In this document: one piece after another, positions 27,345 through 36,742 of the stretch
Layout of the letters: each line of letters opens with the position of its first letter
Numbering within the stretch: the stretch's first letter is position 1
Origin: Yamadazyma tenuis
Lineage: Eukaryota > Ascomycota > Pichiomycetes > Serinales > Debaryomycetaceae
Assembly: GCF_029203305.1 (NCBI RefSeq)
Contig: NC_089462.1
Span: 1,550,001-1,614,000 of the forward strand
Direction: 5' to 3'
Length of the DNA stretch: 64,000 nt
The notes under the pieces: generated by a model
What the model was told of the DNA's origin: nothing
Databases searched by the model: none
Seen by the model: only the letters and a program-made list of their open reading frames with translations
Translations under genes and position numbers: made by a program

Positions 27345-28793
27345 ATGTTGGCAAAAGGCTTACCAAAATCCGTTCTCCGACTCCCTACCACTAGAACCTG
27401 CGTGGCTCTGGCCACTTTGGGTATACGTACTCCTTCTGTTGGTGCTGCTTTCCATACCTCCTCTAACAATAAATCTACTTTACACCAACAAACCACATCC
27501 ACAAACACCCTTCAACAGAAATTCCCTGCGGAAATGCCCCAAGTCCCTGATGATGTTTCGTACTTGAAGGCAGCCAAGTGGTCCGAGTTATTGTCTTTTT
27601 TGTGCATTGGTGCTGTTACTATCAACAAACCCATTTTGAACCTTAGCATAAAGGCATTCCCATATGTTCCTATGTTTATTATCAAGCCGTTGGTGTACAA
27701 GATCTACTGTGGGGGTGAAACTGTCAAGGATTTGTTCACCACGAGCGACCGGTTGAAGCAAAGAGGTATCAATAACATGATGTTGAGTTTAACCATTGAG
27801 GCTGCTGAGGGAAACAAACATATTGACCCCAACTACATTGTGGACGAAACCAACAAGTCCATTACTGATTTTTTGATTCCCAACACTGTGGCAAAGATGA
27901 AGGAGGCCGAAAACATCAATAGTATTCCTCCCAGCTATGTTGCATTGAAGCCTACTGGTTTTGCCCTGAATGCGGCTGAAGTGTTGAGGAACTACCAGAA
28001 CAATACTGAGTTTGACGACTTGGTCAACAAGATATCTACTGTTATTGAAACTATCTATACCGCTAACCTCAAGTTGTGTCAGCAATACCCAGCTAGAAGC
28101 TCTCCTATAGTGGTAGGAGTTATTGATGCTGAGAAGCACGATTTGCAGCCAGGGGTTTACGAGTTGCAAAGAAGATTATATCAGAAGTTCAATAAACCCA
28201 ACCAGCCGGTCTCGGTTGTGGGAACCTTGCAGATGTACTTATCTGAGTCTGCACAATTATTGGCATTGGAGGAGAAGTTGGCCAAAGAAAATGACTATAG
28301 GTTGGGCTTAAAGTTGGTGAGAGGTGCCTATATTCACTCAGAAGCCAACAGAAACACTATAATCCACAAATCCAAAGATGACACCGACATGAACTACAAC
28401 CTGGGTATTAGTTACTGCATTGAAAATATCATGGCTGAAAAGAACAATAACCACTCTACCATAGGTCACTTGGTAGTTGCTTCCCACAATGCCGAATCCT
28501 TAAACTTGGCTACCGACAAGCTTAACCAGTCCAATGACCTGAATCCTAACAAGAACAACGTTGTTTTGGGACAATTATTGGGTATGGCTGATAACATCAC
28601 CTATAACTTAATCAAAAACAAAGGTGTAACCAATGTTATCAAATATGTTCCTTGGGGTCCACCAGTAGAAACTAAAGCCTACTTGTTGAGGAGACTAGAA
28701 GAGAACGGTGATGCAGTGAAGAACGATACGGGCTTCAACTTAATCAAGGCTGTGGTGGCTGTTCTCTTTAGAAGATTATTCAGATTAGCATAA
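27345..28793 (+). CDS. PUT1: Proline dehydrogenase, mitochondrial
   Basis: 482 residues (S. cerevisiae Put1 476). It oxidises L-proline to pyrroline-5-carboxylate with FAD in the mitochondrial matrix, the first step of proline use as nitrogen source. Start chosen at ATG 27345, which yields a classic presequence (MLAKGLPKSVLRLPTTRT); the longer frame reads through the TATA region. The FAD/proline barrel motifs are present: KLVRGAYIHSEANR (Arg and Glu of the active site), HNAESLNLATDKL, GQLLGMADNITYNL and the substrate-binding YLLRRLEENGD near the end. PUT genes are usually induced by proline through Put3; I see no clear Put3 site. Confidence 0.93.
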   Translation: MLAKGLPKSVLRLPTTRTCVALATLGIRTPSVGAAFHTSSNNKSTLHQQTTSTNTLQQKFPAEMPQVPDDVSYLKAAKWSELLSFLCIGAVTINKPILNLSIKAFPYVPMFIIKPLVYKIYCGGETVKDLFTTSDRLKQRGINNMMLSLTIEAAEGNKHIDPNYIVDETNKSITDFLIPNTVAKMKEAENINSIPPSYVALKPTGFALNAAEVLRNYQNNTEFDDLVNKISTVIETIYTANLKLCQQYPARSSPIVVGVIDAEKHDLQPGVYELQRRLYQKFNKPNQPVSVVGTLQMYLSESAQLLALEEKLAKENDYRLGLKLVRGAYIHSEANRNTIIHKSKDDTDMNYNLGISYCIENIMAEKNNNHSTIGHLVVASHNAESLNLATDKLNQSNDLNPNKNNVVLGQLLGMADNITYNLIKNKGVTNVIKYVPWGPPVETKAYLLRRLEENGDAVKNDTGFNLIKAVVAVLFRRLFRLA

Positions 28794-28901
28794 TTAACGT
28801 GAAACGAAGAATATATATTGTTCAGATGGCTTTGTCTCTAGTGAGCTCAAGTGAAATATAAGCTGATCTTCTTGACACATATCTACTCCATATGCACCTT
28901 G

Positions 28902-31478
28902 TCAAAAGGTCCAGATGTGGGTGCTGATACAACTCTGAACTACCCACTCCCAGTCAATAACCTTATAATTCTCAAGTGCTTGGGTATGAGTGTTGGAGTT
29001 GTCGTAGATCAAGATATGCTCAGGGTCGATCCCACCGTTTTTGATGAACTTTAGTATTTCTTTTGTAGATGGTTTGAACACAAGGTTCTTCACCCCGAAT
29101 GCGTACATGATGAACTCAAAGGGTACTGTCTCCTTTTTGTTTGCTTTATTTTCCAAGCCTATCACCACGTATTTCTTAAGTAGATGTCCATTAAGATTGA
29201 TTTGGTTGCGCAATTGCAAGCCTTTCTCATACGATTGTTGGAACTTGTGGATATCCAAGCTCTTTACACCTCCTATTCTGCTGGAGTGACCCGCTCCTAG
29301 TAAATATGCTGGCCAGCTGTTGATGAGTTGGTTTCTTTCAACGGTGTCAAAAATAAATGTTTCTGAAAGAATGGGCCAGCCTAAAGCTACCGTCTGAAGA
29401 TACTTGAAACTCCTAGAGATACCATTAGATATTAACGCCACAAACTGAAGGTCTTCAGATTCCTTGTCTCTTAACACTAGCTCCAACTTGTTCTTCCTTC
29501 GGTACTCAAATAGTTCCATAAACCCATCTTCCACTACATCTCCTCCATTAGCATATATGATTTTTATCAACTGGCCCTTGGTATCTTCATTCAATGAAGT
29601 AATGCAAAAGAGGCAGTTGGAAAATACACCTTTGTCAGTCCTGAGTCTTCCTCGGGGACTCGCTTTAATTTCCTGGGTATGCCGTGATCTGGTGGGAGTC
29701 CGCATATTGTCATTTATGATTGAGGTGATACTATCAGTGAATATATCTGCAGCCAAGTTGATGGTAAATCTCAGCTGATGCTGGTACCAATCCTCCAACT
29801 CCATGAAGATGGCTGATAGCCGCACTTGCGATTCAGCAGTATTGGCTCTCCGAGTTTTACTATTCTTCTTGATGTAGACCTGATTGTAACCTCTAACACA
29901 GCATATCCCAGTTCCCGACTGGGAGGGTTCATGGCCCAATCCACTTGTTAAGTACTGGATTGTAGACCCCTTGATCTTTATGGTGTCTCCGACTCTAATG
30001 TCCATAGGGAATAAATCGCCATTATCGATATCAAAACACCCTTCTTCAAACAAAACCTCCAGCTTTTCTTTCCCCGTAGACACAATAGTCCCGGGATACA
30101 TTTTGAACTTGAAGTTTGCCCAGACGCTATTCTTGGAAACCACATCAATGTCCTGTATCTCAGTGTTGGCTTCATTTCGAAGTATAGTGTTTGACGATTG
30201 AGAAATGGGTCTCAGTGACGAAGACAACGGTTGCTGTGACTGAGAGTCAACCACATTACGTCTCTGTCTCTTACTGGGAAGAACAGACATATCTTCTTCA
30301 TTTTCCACCACAGTGGCGGAGGCAATCACCTCCTTCTTCGAAGGGCTGCTATTTTGTTCTAGTTGCCGTTTGACCTTCATTCGATGGGCAAGAATGCTAT
30401 CGTCGTACAACATAAACACGTCCTCTTCGTCGGTGTCGACAAACTCAATACCATCCTTTTCTTCAATTGGTTCGACGGGCTCACTGAACTCTTCTTGGGT
30501 ATGAACCACCTGTGTTTGTGGTTGAAGACGTTCAACAGTCCCAGGTATTTGAACAGTGCTCTTTGTAAATTGAGATATGGGAGATGTAAGAGGCCCTAGA
30601 ATGAAATTGTTTTCTTCTTTCAGATTATCAGGCTTTTCCTCGGAGTTGAGTTTGGGGGTATCGTTGGAAAAGGTAAGAAATGCTTCTTCAGTTTTATCAT
30701 CCATTTGTGAGTTTCTAGTGGTTTTATCGTCAACATTGTCTTCTACCAGGTCTTTGATTTCAAGGTTACCAAACTTTCCTTCGGGGGAACGTTCAATTTC
30801 TGCTTCAGCAAAAACAACTTGTGGAGACGAAGAAATGGGTTCATCAACCTGCGTCTCTTGAGGCTTATGAGGGCTCTGGATAACTTGAGTATCTGCAAGA
30901 GCTCGATGATATATAACCTGCGTGTTCAGGGTAGCATGAATGATTTGGGTGTCTGTCGGTACTGGAATCACCTGTGTGTCTTTATTGTCAGCCTGGGTTT
31001 CTTTAGAAAGTCCAATAATCTGTGTATCTTTGAGAGCGTCCATGGGCGAATCGTCGGCTATATCTATATGATTCCTGCTATGACCTTTTGAATCTGTCTT
31101 GCGGAACACATAATGGCTTTTAGGCCTATTTTCCTTGTTTGCATCACCTTGCGTAGGTGAAGATGCGTCTATATTTTCATCTGTTTGGTCAAAGTCTCGT
31201 TGTAACTTCTGCAAAAAGGGCGTGCTTTGCAATGTTGTTCCGATAAAAGTGTTATTTTCATCCTGAAACGTGTCGGGTTCACTTCTTAGAGGTTGTGAAA
31301 CGGGATTATAATTGAGCAGTACAATCTTAGCGTGGTTCTGAGTTTCTGTGATCCGCTTGTCGTTCCCGAAATTCAAGCTTACGTTGAATTCGTTGGTTTG
31401 GTCAGAATCCATTGTGTCATTAGGTCTGTTCAGTGGACTCGAATCAACACCATTCACTTGAATATTCTCCATGAACAT
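28902..31478 (-). CDS. RAD9: Rad9-like DNA damage checkpoint adaptor (Tudor plus tandem BRCT)
   Basis: 858 residues. The N-terminal half is disordered and holds an SQ/TQ cluster near residues 145-215: DTQIIG, ETQADN, DTQVIP, DTQIIH, NTQVIY, DTQVIQ, ETQVDE. These are the Mec1/Tel1 phosphorylation sites that recruit Rad53 FHA domains. A Tudor domain (VWANFKFKMYPGTIV with VGDTIKIKG, about 455-520) reads methylated H3K79, and two BRCT repeats occupy the C terminus (from about 615, ending DWEWVVQSCISTHIWTF). This is the architecture of Rad9/53BP1, which relays DNA damage signals in the nucleus. ATG 31478 starts MFMENIQ; a second ATG is two codons on. Confidence 0.87.
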   Translation of the reverse strand: MFMENIQVNGVDSSPLNRPNDTMDSDQTNEFNVSLNFGNDKRITETQNHAKIVLLNYNPVSQPLRSEPDTFQDENNTFIGTTLQSTPFLQKLQRDFDQTDENIDASSPTQGDANKENRPKSHYVFRKTDSKGHSRNHIDIADDSPMDALKDTQIIGLSKETQADNKDTQVIPVPTDTQIIHATLNTQVIYHRALADTQVIQSPHKPQETQVDEPISSSPQVVFAEAEIERSPEGKFGNLEIKDLVEDNVDDKTTRNSQMDDKTEEAFLTFSNDTPKLNSEEKPDNLKEENNFILGPLTSPISQFTKSTVQIPGTVERLQPQTQVVHTQEEFSEPVEPIEEKDGIEFVDTDEEDVFMLYDDSILAHRMKVKRQLEQNSSPSKKEVIASATVVENEEDMSVLPSKRQRRNVVDSQSQQPLSSSLRPISQSSNTILRNEANTEIQDIDVVSKNSVWANFKFKMYPGTIVSTGKEKLEVLFEEGCFDIDNGDLFPMDIRVGDTIKIKGSTIQYLTSGLGHEPSQSGTGICCVRGYNQVYIKKNSKTRRANTAESQVRLSAIFMELEDWYQHQLRFTINLAADIFTDSITSIINDNMRTPTRSRHTQEIKASPRGRLRTDKGVFSNCLFCITSLNEDTKGQLIKIIYANGGDVVEDGFMELFEYRRKNKLELVLRDKESEDLQFVALISNGISRSFKYLQTVALGWPILSETFIFDTVERNQLINSWPAYLLGAGHSSRIGGVKSLDIHKFQQSYEKGLQLRNQINLNGHLLKKYVVIGLENKANKKETVPFEFIMYAFGVKNLVFKPSTKEILKFIKNGGIDPEHILIYDNSNTHTQALENYKVIDWEWVVQSCISTHIWTF

Positions 31479-31660
31479 AAGATTTCATCAATGGTTGCCT
31501 AAAAAGTTGAATCTACCAGTCGCGAAATATCTTTTTATTTAACTATAAACTCAGATTAACGAGGCCATTTCTTCAAGGTGTTATTGGTATTATACAAGAA
31601 TATACACGTCACGAAGAGAGGTAGTAGTACATGAGGTCGTTAATCCGTAAAGGGATCCTA

Positions 31661-33628
31661 TCAGTAGCCATTAGGACGGTGTTGCTGGGCCTGTTGCTGT
31701 TGCTGTTGTGTCAATATATCTAGCATTGCCTGAGGATTACTTTGTACCTGCGGGTTTTGCAGAACTATACTTGAGAGCAATCCCATCTGATCCAGTGTGA
31801 GCGCAGCGGGATTCATACCGTCAATTTGCTGGCTTGTAGGTGCTTGAAAAGTAGGTTTAGGTGGAAGGTTGGGACCTGAACCTGAGTTTGAAGATGGAGC
31901 ACCAGCTGGTCCTCCCAATTTACTTAAGATTGAATCTAATATAGAGGGCTCTTGCAGCTGTTTTGGAGCTTGGACTTCTGAAGCCTTTGGTGGAGCATCA
32001 ATTTTGACGCTTCTGGGTGGCGGTTTGGTTTGTCCTTTCGCCAGGACGTAGTCTTTTTTAACCACATACAAGGCAAACAAACCCCTTCGATCATGAAATT
32101 CTTCAAAGTTGCTCAAATATGGAGGAACGTTGTTGTTGTCCAACGCAATCACATACGCATCTTTAGCGAAATGAGGTTTACCTGATAAAACTCCCACCTT
32201 GGCCCGAGACAAGAGATAGTTGAACAACTTGTCGTAGTCATCAAACTCGTCAACAGGTGTAAGTTTGAACAAGTAGATATCCCTGCTGGTGACAACTTCC
32301 TTTAAGTAGGGGTCTGCTCTGACCCTGTCAAGTCTACCTTCAATATCGTAAAATGGCTTTGCAAAAATCTCTTTCGAGACATTGATACAGTTGTTATGGA
32401 ACTTCACATCCAAAGGGGTTCTAGGGATATGATAGTTTGAGGAGGAAATGTACTGGGCCTTAGCCGTGAAAGTGGTAAAGTCTGGGAACGTGATCCTTCC
32501 TTCCCAGATGTTAGTGGATAATGTAGGTGGGAGTTGAGACGATTTCTTTAAAGCAGACTTCATTGGTTTGACTTCTACACGAGGAGGTGGAGGATCAGCT
32601 TTAGGTTTGGGCTCTTGCAAGATCTTGTCCAACTCAGCATCTTCATCCAAATCAGGACTTCCAACGCCCTGTCCAACACTTTCCACTGACTCATTGTCAG
32701 AACCACCATACGCATCGTCGTCGTCATCCAAGCCCGCGGTGCTGTAGCTATAGACCTTTGCACCCACTTGGGTTTCTTCTTTTGCAGCAGCACCATCATC
32801 ACCAGCGTTCTCTGCTTCAGCATCTTCAAATCTTCTGTGATCCACAGATTTAGACACAATGCTGACATCGTTATCTTCTTGCCTGTGAGTGTCACTAAAG
32901 TCTTCAACAATTTCATCCCCTTTGTGGGTTCTCCTGATTCTTTGGCCTTCATGGGATGTCAACACCGATCGACGAATTGACTCTTGTCTGACCTTCTCGG
33001 CATACTTCTTCAAGTCGTCATCAATCTCCTCGGGGGACGATGCCACCAACTTCTCGAATGTCAATGTTTTTTCCTTCAATCTTTGCAACACATTCGGTTT
33101 CTTCAACAAGGTCATAATTCCTCTGCTTTTATCAGTGTAGTGTCTGTCTTTCTGAGGGAAAACGTTGAAGATAGCAGCTTCAATACTCATAGACCACTTT
33201 AGAGCAACATCTTCTTTGGAAGAAACACCGTCGTCTTTGTAGTCGTCGGGGAGTTGAGTTTTCAAGACATTCATAAATGCTTTGGCAACATTGGCTCTGA
33301 CTTTATCTTTTAAGGTAGTGGAACCCGCATAGGTTTTCTGTCTTTTGATAGGTATTTTGTGGGATTGAACGGCAGTAGCTGGGGCAGGCGTGTCTAGATT
33401 GTCCACTTCGTTGATATCCAGATCATCCTCCTCCAACAAATCGTCGGCGGCGGCTCTTTTAGTGGACTTACTCTCAACGTACTCGTCGTCATCTGAAATG
33501 TCAATGGGAGCTTCGGTGACGATTTTCGAATCATCATCACTTTCACTTCCCTCGCTCATATACCTTGTGGTTTCACGCATAGAGTGTTGGCCTTTGTTAG
33601 CCCGTGACGACCTTCTTGGAGCTACCAT
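31661..33628 (-). CDS. BYE1: Bye1-like elongation regulator, TFIIS-M plus SPOC, PHD finger absent
   Basis: 655 residues from ATG 33628 (MVAPRRSSRANKGQ); upstream codons in frame lead to a non-ATG. The SSRANKGQ opening is also how S. cerevisiae Bye1 begins. A TFIIS central domain follows (TLKDKVRANVAKAFMNVL, then KWSMSIEAAIFNVF, about 108-245), then an acidic linker and a SPOC domain (NIWEGRITFPDFTTFTAKA, about 375-545). The C terminus is Pro/Gln-rich with a poly-Gln run. Bye1 binds RNA polymerase II through its TFIIS-like domain and chromatin through a PHD finger. Here the N-terminal region contains no Cys/His cluster, so the PHD is missing. Tandem with RAD9 and IFH1. Confidence 0.85.
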   Translation of the reverse strand: MVAPRRSSRANKGQHSMRETTRYMSEGSESDDDSKIVTEAPIDISDDDEYVESKSTKRAAADDLLEEDDLDINEVDNLDTPAPATAVQSHKIPIKRQKTYAGSTTLKDKVRANVAKAFMNVLKTQLPDDYKDDGVSSKEDVALKWSMSIEAAIFNVFPQKDRHYTDKSRGIMTLLKKPNVLQRLKEKTLTFEKLVASSPEEIDDDLKKYAEKVRQESIRRSVLTSHEGQRIRRTHKGDEIVEDFSDTHRQEDNDVSIVSKSVDHRRFEDAEAENAGDDGAAAKEETQVGAKVYSYSTAGLDDDDDAYGGSDNESVESVGQGVGSPDLDEDAELDKILQEPKPKADPPPPRVEVKPMKSALKKSSQLPPTLSTNIWEGRITFPDFTTFTAKAQYISSSNYHIPRTPLDVKFHNNCINVSKEIFAKPFYDIEGRLDRVRADPYLKEVVTSRDIYLFKLTPVDEFDDYDKLFNYLLSRAKVGVLSGKPHFAKDAYVIALDNNNVPPYLSNFEEFHDRRGLFALYVVKKDYVLAKGQTKPPPRSVKIDAPPKASEVQAPKQLQEPSILDSILSKLGGPAGAPSSNSGSGPNLPPKPTFQAPTSQQIDGMNPAALTLDQMGLLSSIVLQNPQVQSNPQAMLDILTQQQQQQAQQHRPNGY

Positions 33629-33792
33629 AACTACAAGCTCAAAGTCTCCGATACAATAAGTGTGAGTTTTTTTTCCAAAGAATTTCTGACCCTTTTCATC
33701 TGGCGCGCACATCTCATCGCACGACTTCTACTAGTTTTCCCTGGCGTACCTTTATTCCTTATAAAGCCTATATCATAATTATCATTGGTGGG

Positions 33793-36117
33793 CTACAATC
33801 CCTTTATCAATGCCATGATGTCATTGTCATCACCCAAAACCTCTTCTACGTCCAAAAGGGCCTGCTCGCTGAACAACCCGGACTTGGTGGGCCTATAACC
33901 CTCTGCGAATGCTTCCACCATGGAAGCCCTTCTTCTCTTCAGTTTAGGTGGAACCAGCACAATGGTGCTGGACTTGCGCCGTGCCACCTTGCCTCTGGCC
34001 GACTTGCCCTTGTGGCCTCCACTTAACGAGTACCGTCTTTGATTGAAATCGTTGTTACTCTTGCTGGTGTGGTTGTACTGAACGTTAGAAGTCATTGGAT
34101 CCGTAGACTCATTGATCGAATTCTGCAACAACGACTTGTTTCGGAACGCTCCTAGTGGAACTCGTTTCTTGTTGTTGTTGAAGTCTCGCCAAATCTTCGC
34201 ATCGTCAGTATCGTCGTAGTCCAATTCACTCATGTTCAAAAGCTCATCAAGTCCAAGAGCAGAGTCTTCTGTGTGTGGAGTACCCACAATGCTCTTTCGG
34301 GGCTTGGTTCTATGATCGATGTTCCGGTGAATCGGGGGACTACCCATCAATGTTCTTGTCGACAACCCGTCAATGATCCCAAAAGGTTTGCTCTCAACTG
34401 CTACCCAGGTTCCAAGTACCGGAGGCCTATAGTCGGCTGTCTTGGAGGATAACACCTCCTTGGCCTTCTGGGAGCCGAGAGTGCTTACAGAAGCGGCTGG
34501 GATGTTCAAATCAACATCTGTGGACTCGCTGCTGTCGTAATCAGCATCTTCTTCGATGTCCATAAACTGCTGGTGGTGAACCTTCCGCTGGTCAGTCTTA
34601 TGCGACGAGGGTTTCTTCTTCTGTAGTTTTTGATCTTGTTGGTCACTGTCAGAGTCATTGTCGGAACTGAAGAAGTAGTTCCAGAGGTATGAGTCGTCCT
34701 CATCACTACTGTAGTCCACATTTTTGTTGTTTTTCGACACCTTCTCGACATTCAAGTCTTCGGAGAGTGTGAAATCAATGAAGTCCTCCTCCTCATCACT
34801 GTCGTTAAAGCCGTCGTACCCATCAACATTATTGAATACCAGAGTGGTGTCTTCGTCATCAAACCCGTTGCTTTCGAATTCATTCACCAAAAACCTCTCC
34901 TCTTGCTTCAAAAACTCTTTTTCTTCCTCGTCGTCTTCATCGAGCGACACCACCGAGTTGTGCCGACGACCGGCTCCAGAGTTATCAAACTCATCAATGT
35001 CGTTATCGGCTTGTAGAGTGGCCAAGAGTTCGTTGTCATCAATTTCATAGTCATCATCTGAGTTGATATCATCCTCATCAAACTTGGGGGCCAGGATCAA
35101 CTGGGTGTTGAAGTCCAAATCGAGCTCGATGTGAACTTGGTCTGGCAAGTGGGGAACATCGATTTCTTCGCCAATGTCCTCTTCTTCTTGCTCGTGTCCC
35201 GAAAATTGGGTGTAGCCCAAGTCAAGGGGATCATTGTAGTTCTCGTGAAGGTTGGTTAAAGTTACGTTATCATCAGAGTCGTTTTCGTCATCATCTTCTT
35301 CCTCATCTTCATCGTCTTCGTCATCTTCGTCATCTTCATCTTCATCGTCTATGGCATTATCATCGTATTTGTCGTCGAACTCGAACTTAAAGTTGATGTC
35401 CTCAGGAAGAGCAGCCTCGGACCGCCGTCTGCCAAATTTGGGCTTCGGTACCGATCCACTGGCTCGCTTCTTTCTCTTATCAATGGGAGTCATCGACCGA
35501 ATCTTCTTCTGGGCCTGGAGCTTGACGAAATCCACGTCTTCGTCGTCGGAAGACGACGACCCAAACTCCTCTTCGTCTTCTTCGTCTTCTTCGTCGTCCT
35601 GTTCAGGTAGATCCGCATCGTAGAAACTGACACTTGGTTCATCGTCTTCCTCTTCCTCTTCCTCTTCATCAGAAGAACCGTCTTCTTCGTCGCCGTTCGT
35701 CTTCCAGAGCTTCTTCTTGCCAAAAACCTTGAGAGACTTGCCTTTGCCCTTGCCCTTGAACGCTTTACCTGTTCTCTTACCGGATCTGGCTTTAGAAGAG
35801 ACATTGGTGTCATCTTCAAATAACACCGAACGGTCAGATACCGCGTTGTCAGATACCGCCGTGAGCGATGAATCCGAGTTGGAATCAGACACATCACCGG
35901 CCTGGTGGTTGCTGGACGAATCTGAAGATGAGGATGAGTCTGCCAAACTAAATCGTCTGGTAGCGCTTCGCATGGCTCTGCTATTCTTCACATTAAAGGA
36001 TCGGTTGTTCATATACAAACTGACGTTTTTCCCACCCACAGGCGGTTTCAGCTGCTTTTGTTTAGACGGGGAAGCCGCTTTCTTGGATAGGTTCTTCTTG
36101 GTCGGACCTTTAGCCAT
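33793..36117 (-). CDS. IFH1: Ifh1-like co-activator of ribosomal protein genes
   Basis: 774 residues, extremely acidic: many Asp/Glu/Ser runs, several encoded by GAT/GAC/GAA microsatellite-like DNA (for example 35275-35345). A basic N terminus (KGKGKGKSLKVFGKKK) precedes the acid tracts. Near residue 655 the stretch KIWRDFNNNKKRVPLGAFRNK matches the forkhead-binding segment by which Ifh1 and Crf1 bind the FHA domain of Fhl1. In yeast Ifh1 is the TOR-controlled co-activator at ribosomal-protein promoters, and its acid block is characteristic. A basic tail (PPKLKRRRASM) resembles a nuclear signal. ATG 36117 is the only sensible start. Confidence 0.85.
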   Translation of the reverse strand: MAKGPTKKNLSKKAASPSKQKQLKPPVGGKNVSLYMNNRSFNVKNSRAMRSATRRFSLADSSSSSDSSSNHQAGDVSDSNSDSSLTAVSDNAVSDRSVLFEDDTNVSSKARSGKRTGKAFKGKGKGKSLKVFGKKKLWKTNGDEEDGSSDEEEEEEEDDEPSVSFYDADLPEQDDEEDEEDEEEFGSSSSDDEDVDFVKLQAQKKIRSMTPIDKRKKRASGSVPKPKFGRRRSEAALPEDINFKFEFDDKYDDNAIDDEDEDDEDDEDDEDEEEDDDENDSDDNVTLTNLHENYNDPLDLGYTQFSGHEQEEEDIGEEIDVPHLPDQVHIELDLDFNTQLILAPKFDEDDINSDDDYEIDDNELLATLQADNDIDEFDNSGAGRRHNSVVSLDEDDEEEKEFLKQEERFLVNEFESNGFDDEDTTLVFNNVDGYDGFNDSDEEEDFIDFTLSEDLNVEKVSKNNKNVDYSSDEDDSYLWNYFFSSDNDSDSDQQDQKLQKKKPSSHKTDQRKVHHQQFMDIEEDADYDSSESTDVDLNIPAASVSTLGSQKAKEVLSSKTADYRPPVLGTWVAVESKPFGIIDGLSTRTLMGSPPIHRNIDHRTKPRKSIVGTPHTEDSALGLDELLNMSELDYDDTDDAKIWRDFNNNKKRVPLGAFRNKSLLQNSINESTDPMTSNVQYNHTSKSNNDFNQRRYSLSGGHKGKSARGKVARRKSSTIVLVPPKLKRRRASMVEAFAEGYRPTKSGLFSEQALLDVEEVLGDDNDIMALIKGL

Positions 36118-36742
36118 GGTTTTGTGGTAGGTCTTCTCTGTGATACTGCGGGAGAATACTTGTCAAATGGGAGTTATAATCGCTGGAAATTCGGTTTGAA
36201 AATGGGGGTTATATACTGTGACTGGTTACTATAAGGCATAATATGAAGCAGACTCAATCGCTTTTGTAAATAGGTAGATAGAGTGGTGTTATTCAGGTGC
36301 CCTAAATAGTGTGGTTTAAAATTTTTTTCTGCTCTTCTCTTGTGTATAGGTATTTCTCAATCGGGCCAAAAATGAGCTGCGTAATCAGTGGCTGCCGACG
36401 AGAAAAGGGGTGTGAATTTTGGCCGGGGGTGGTGAAGAACGACGGATTATGGGAAGGGCCTGAAAATGGGAGTCAGTGTTGTTTGTGCATTTATTCCCTG
36501 AAACAATCCAGCAATTTAACTGTTAAAACCTGTGGTTTGCAAACAAATGGTGATGAGATGAGATTGGTAAATTTCACAATTCGCAAGTGCCACCTTTTAG
36601 ATAAGCTGAAGGAAGTATTGCGATATCTTTAGAAACTTCCACAAATACACCCACAATAGTTGGTATATGGGGCAGAAGCTAACTTAGCTCTACGGTATCC
36701 ATTGTGCTTTGTTTTATTACTTGTACGTATTATACATAATGT
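36118..36742. other. Intergenic region between eIF3f and IFH1
   Basis: About 625 bp. Short frames only. It is the IFH1 promoter side on the left and the eIF3f 3' end on the right. Nothing distinctive beyond T-rich tracts near 36318-36330. Confidence 0.5.

Noticed and set aside
35252..35623. Ser-rich plus-strand frames opposite IFH1, UTP13, SLS1 and others
   Set aside because: They are complements of Asp/Glu-rich coding repeats on the other strand.
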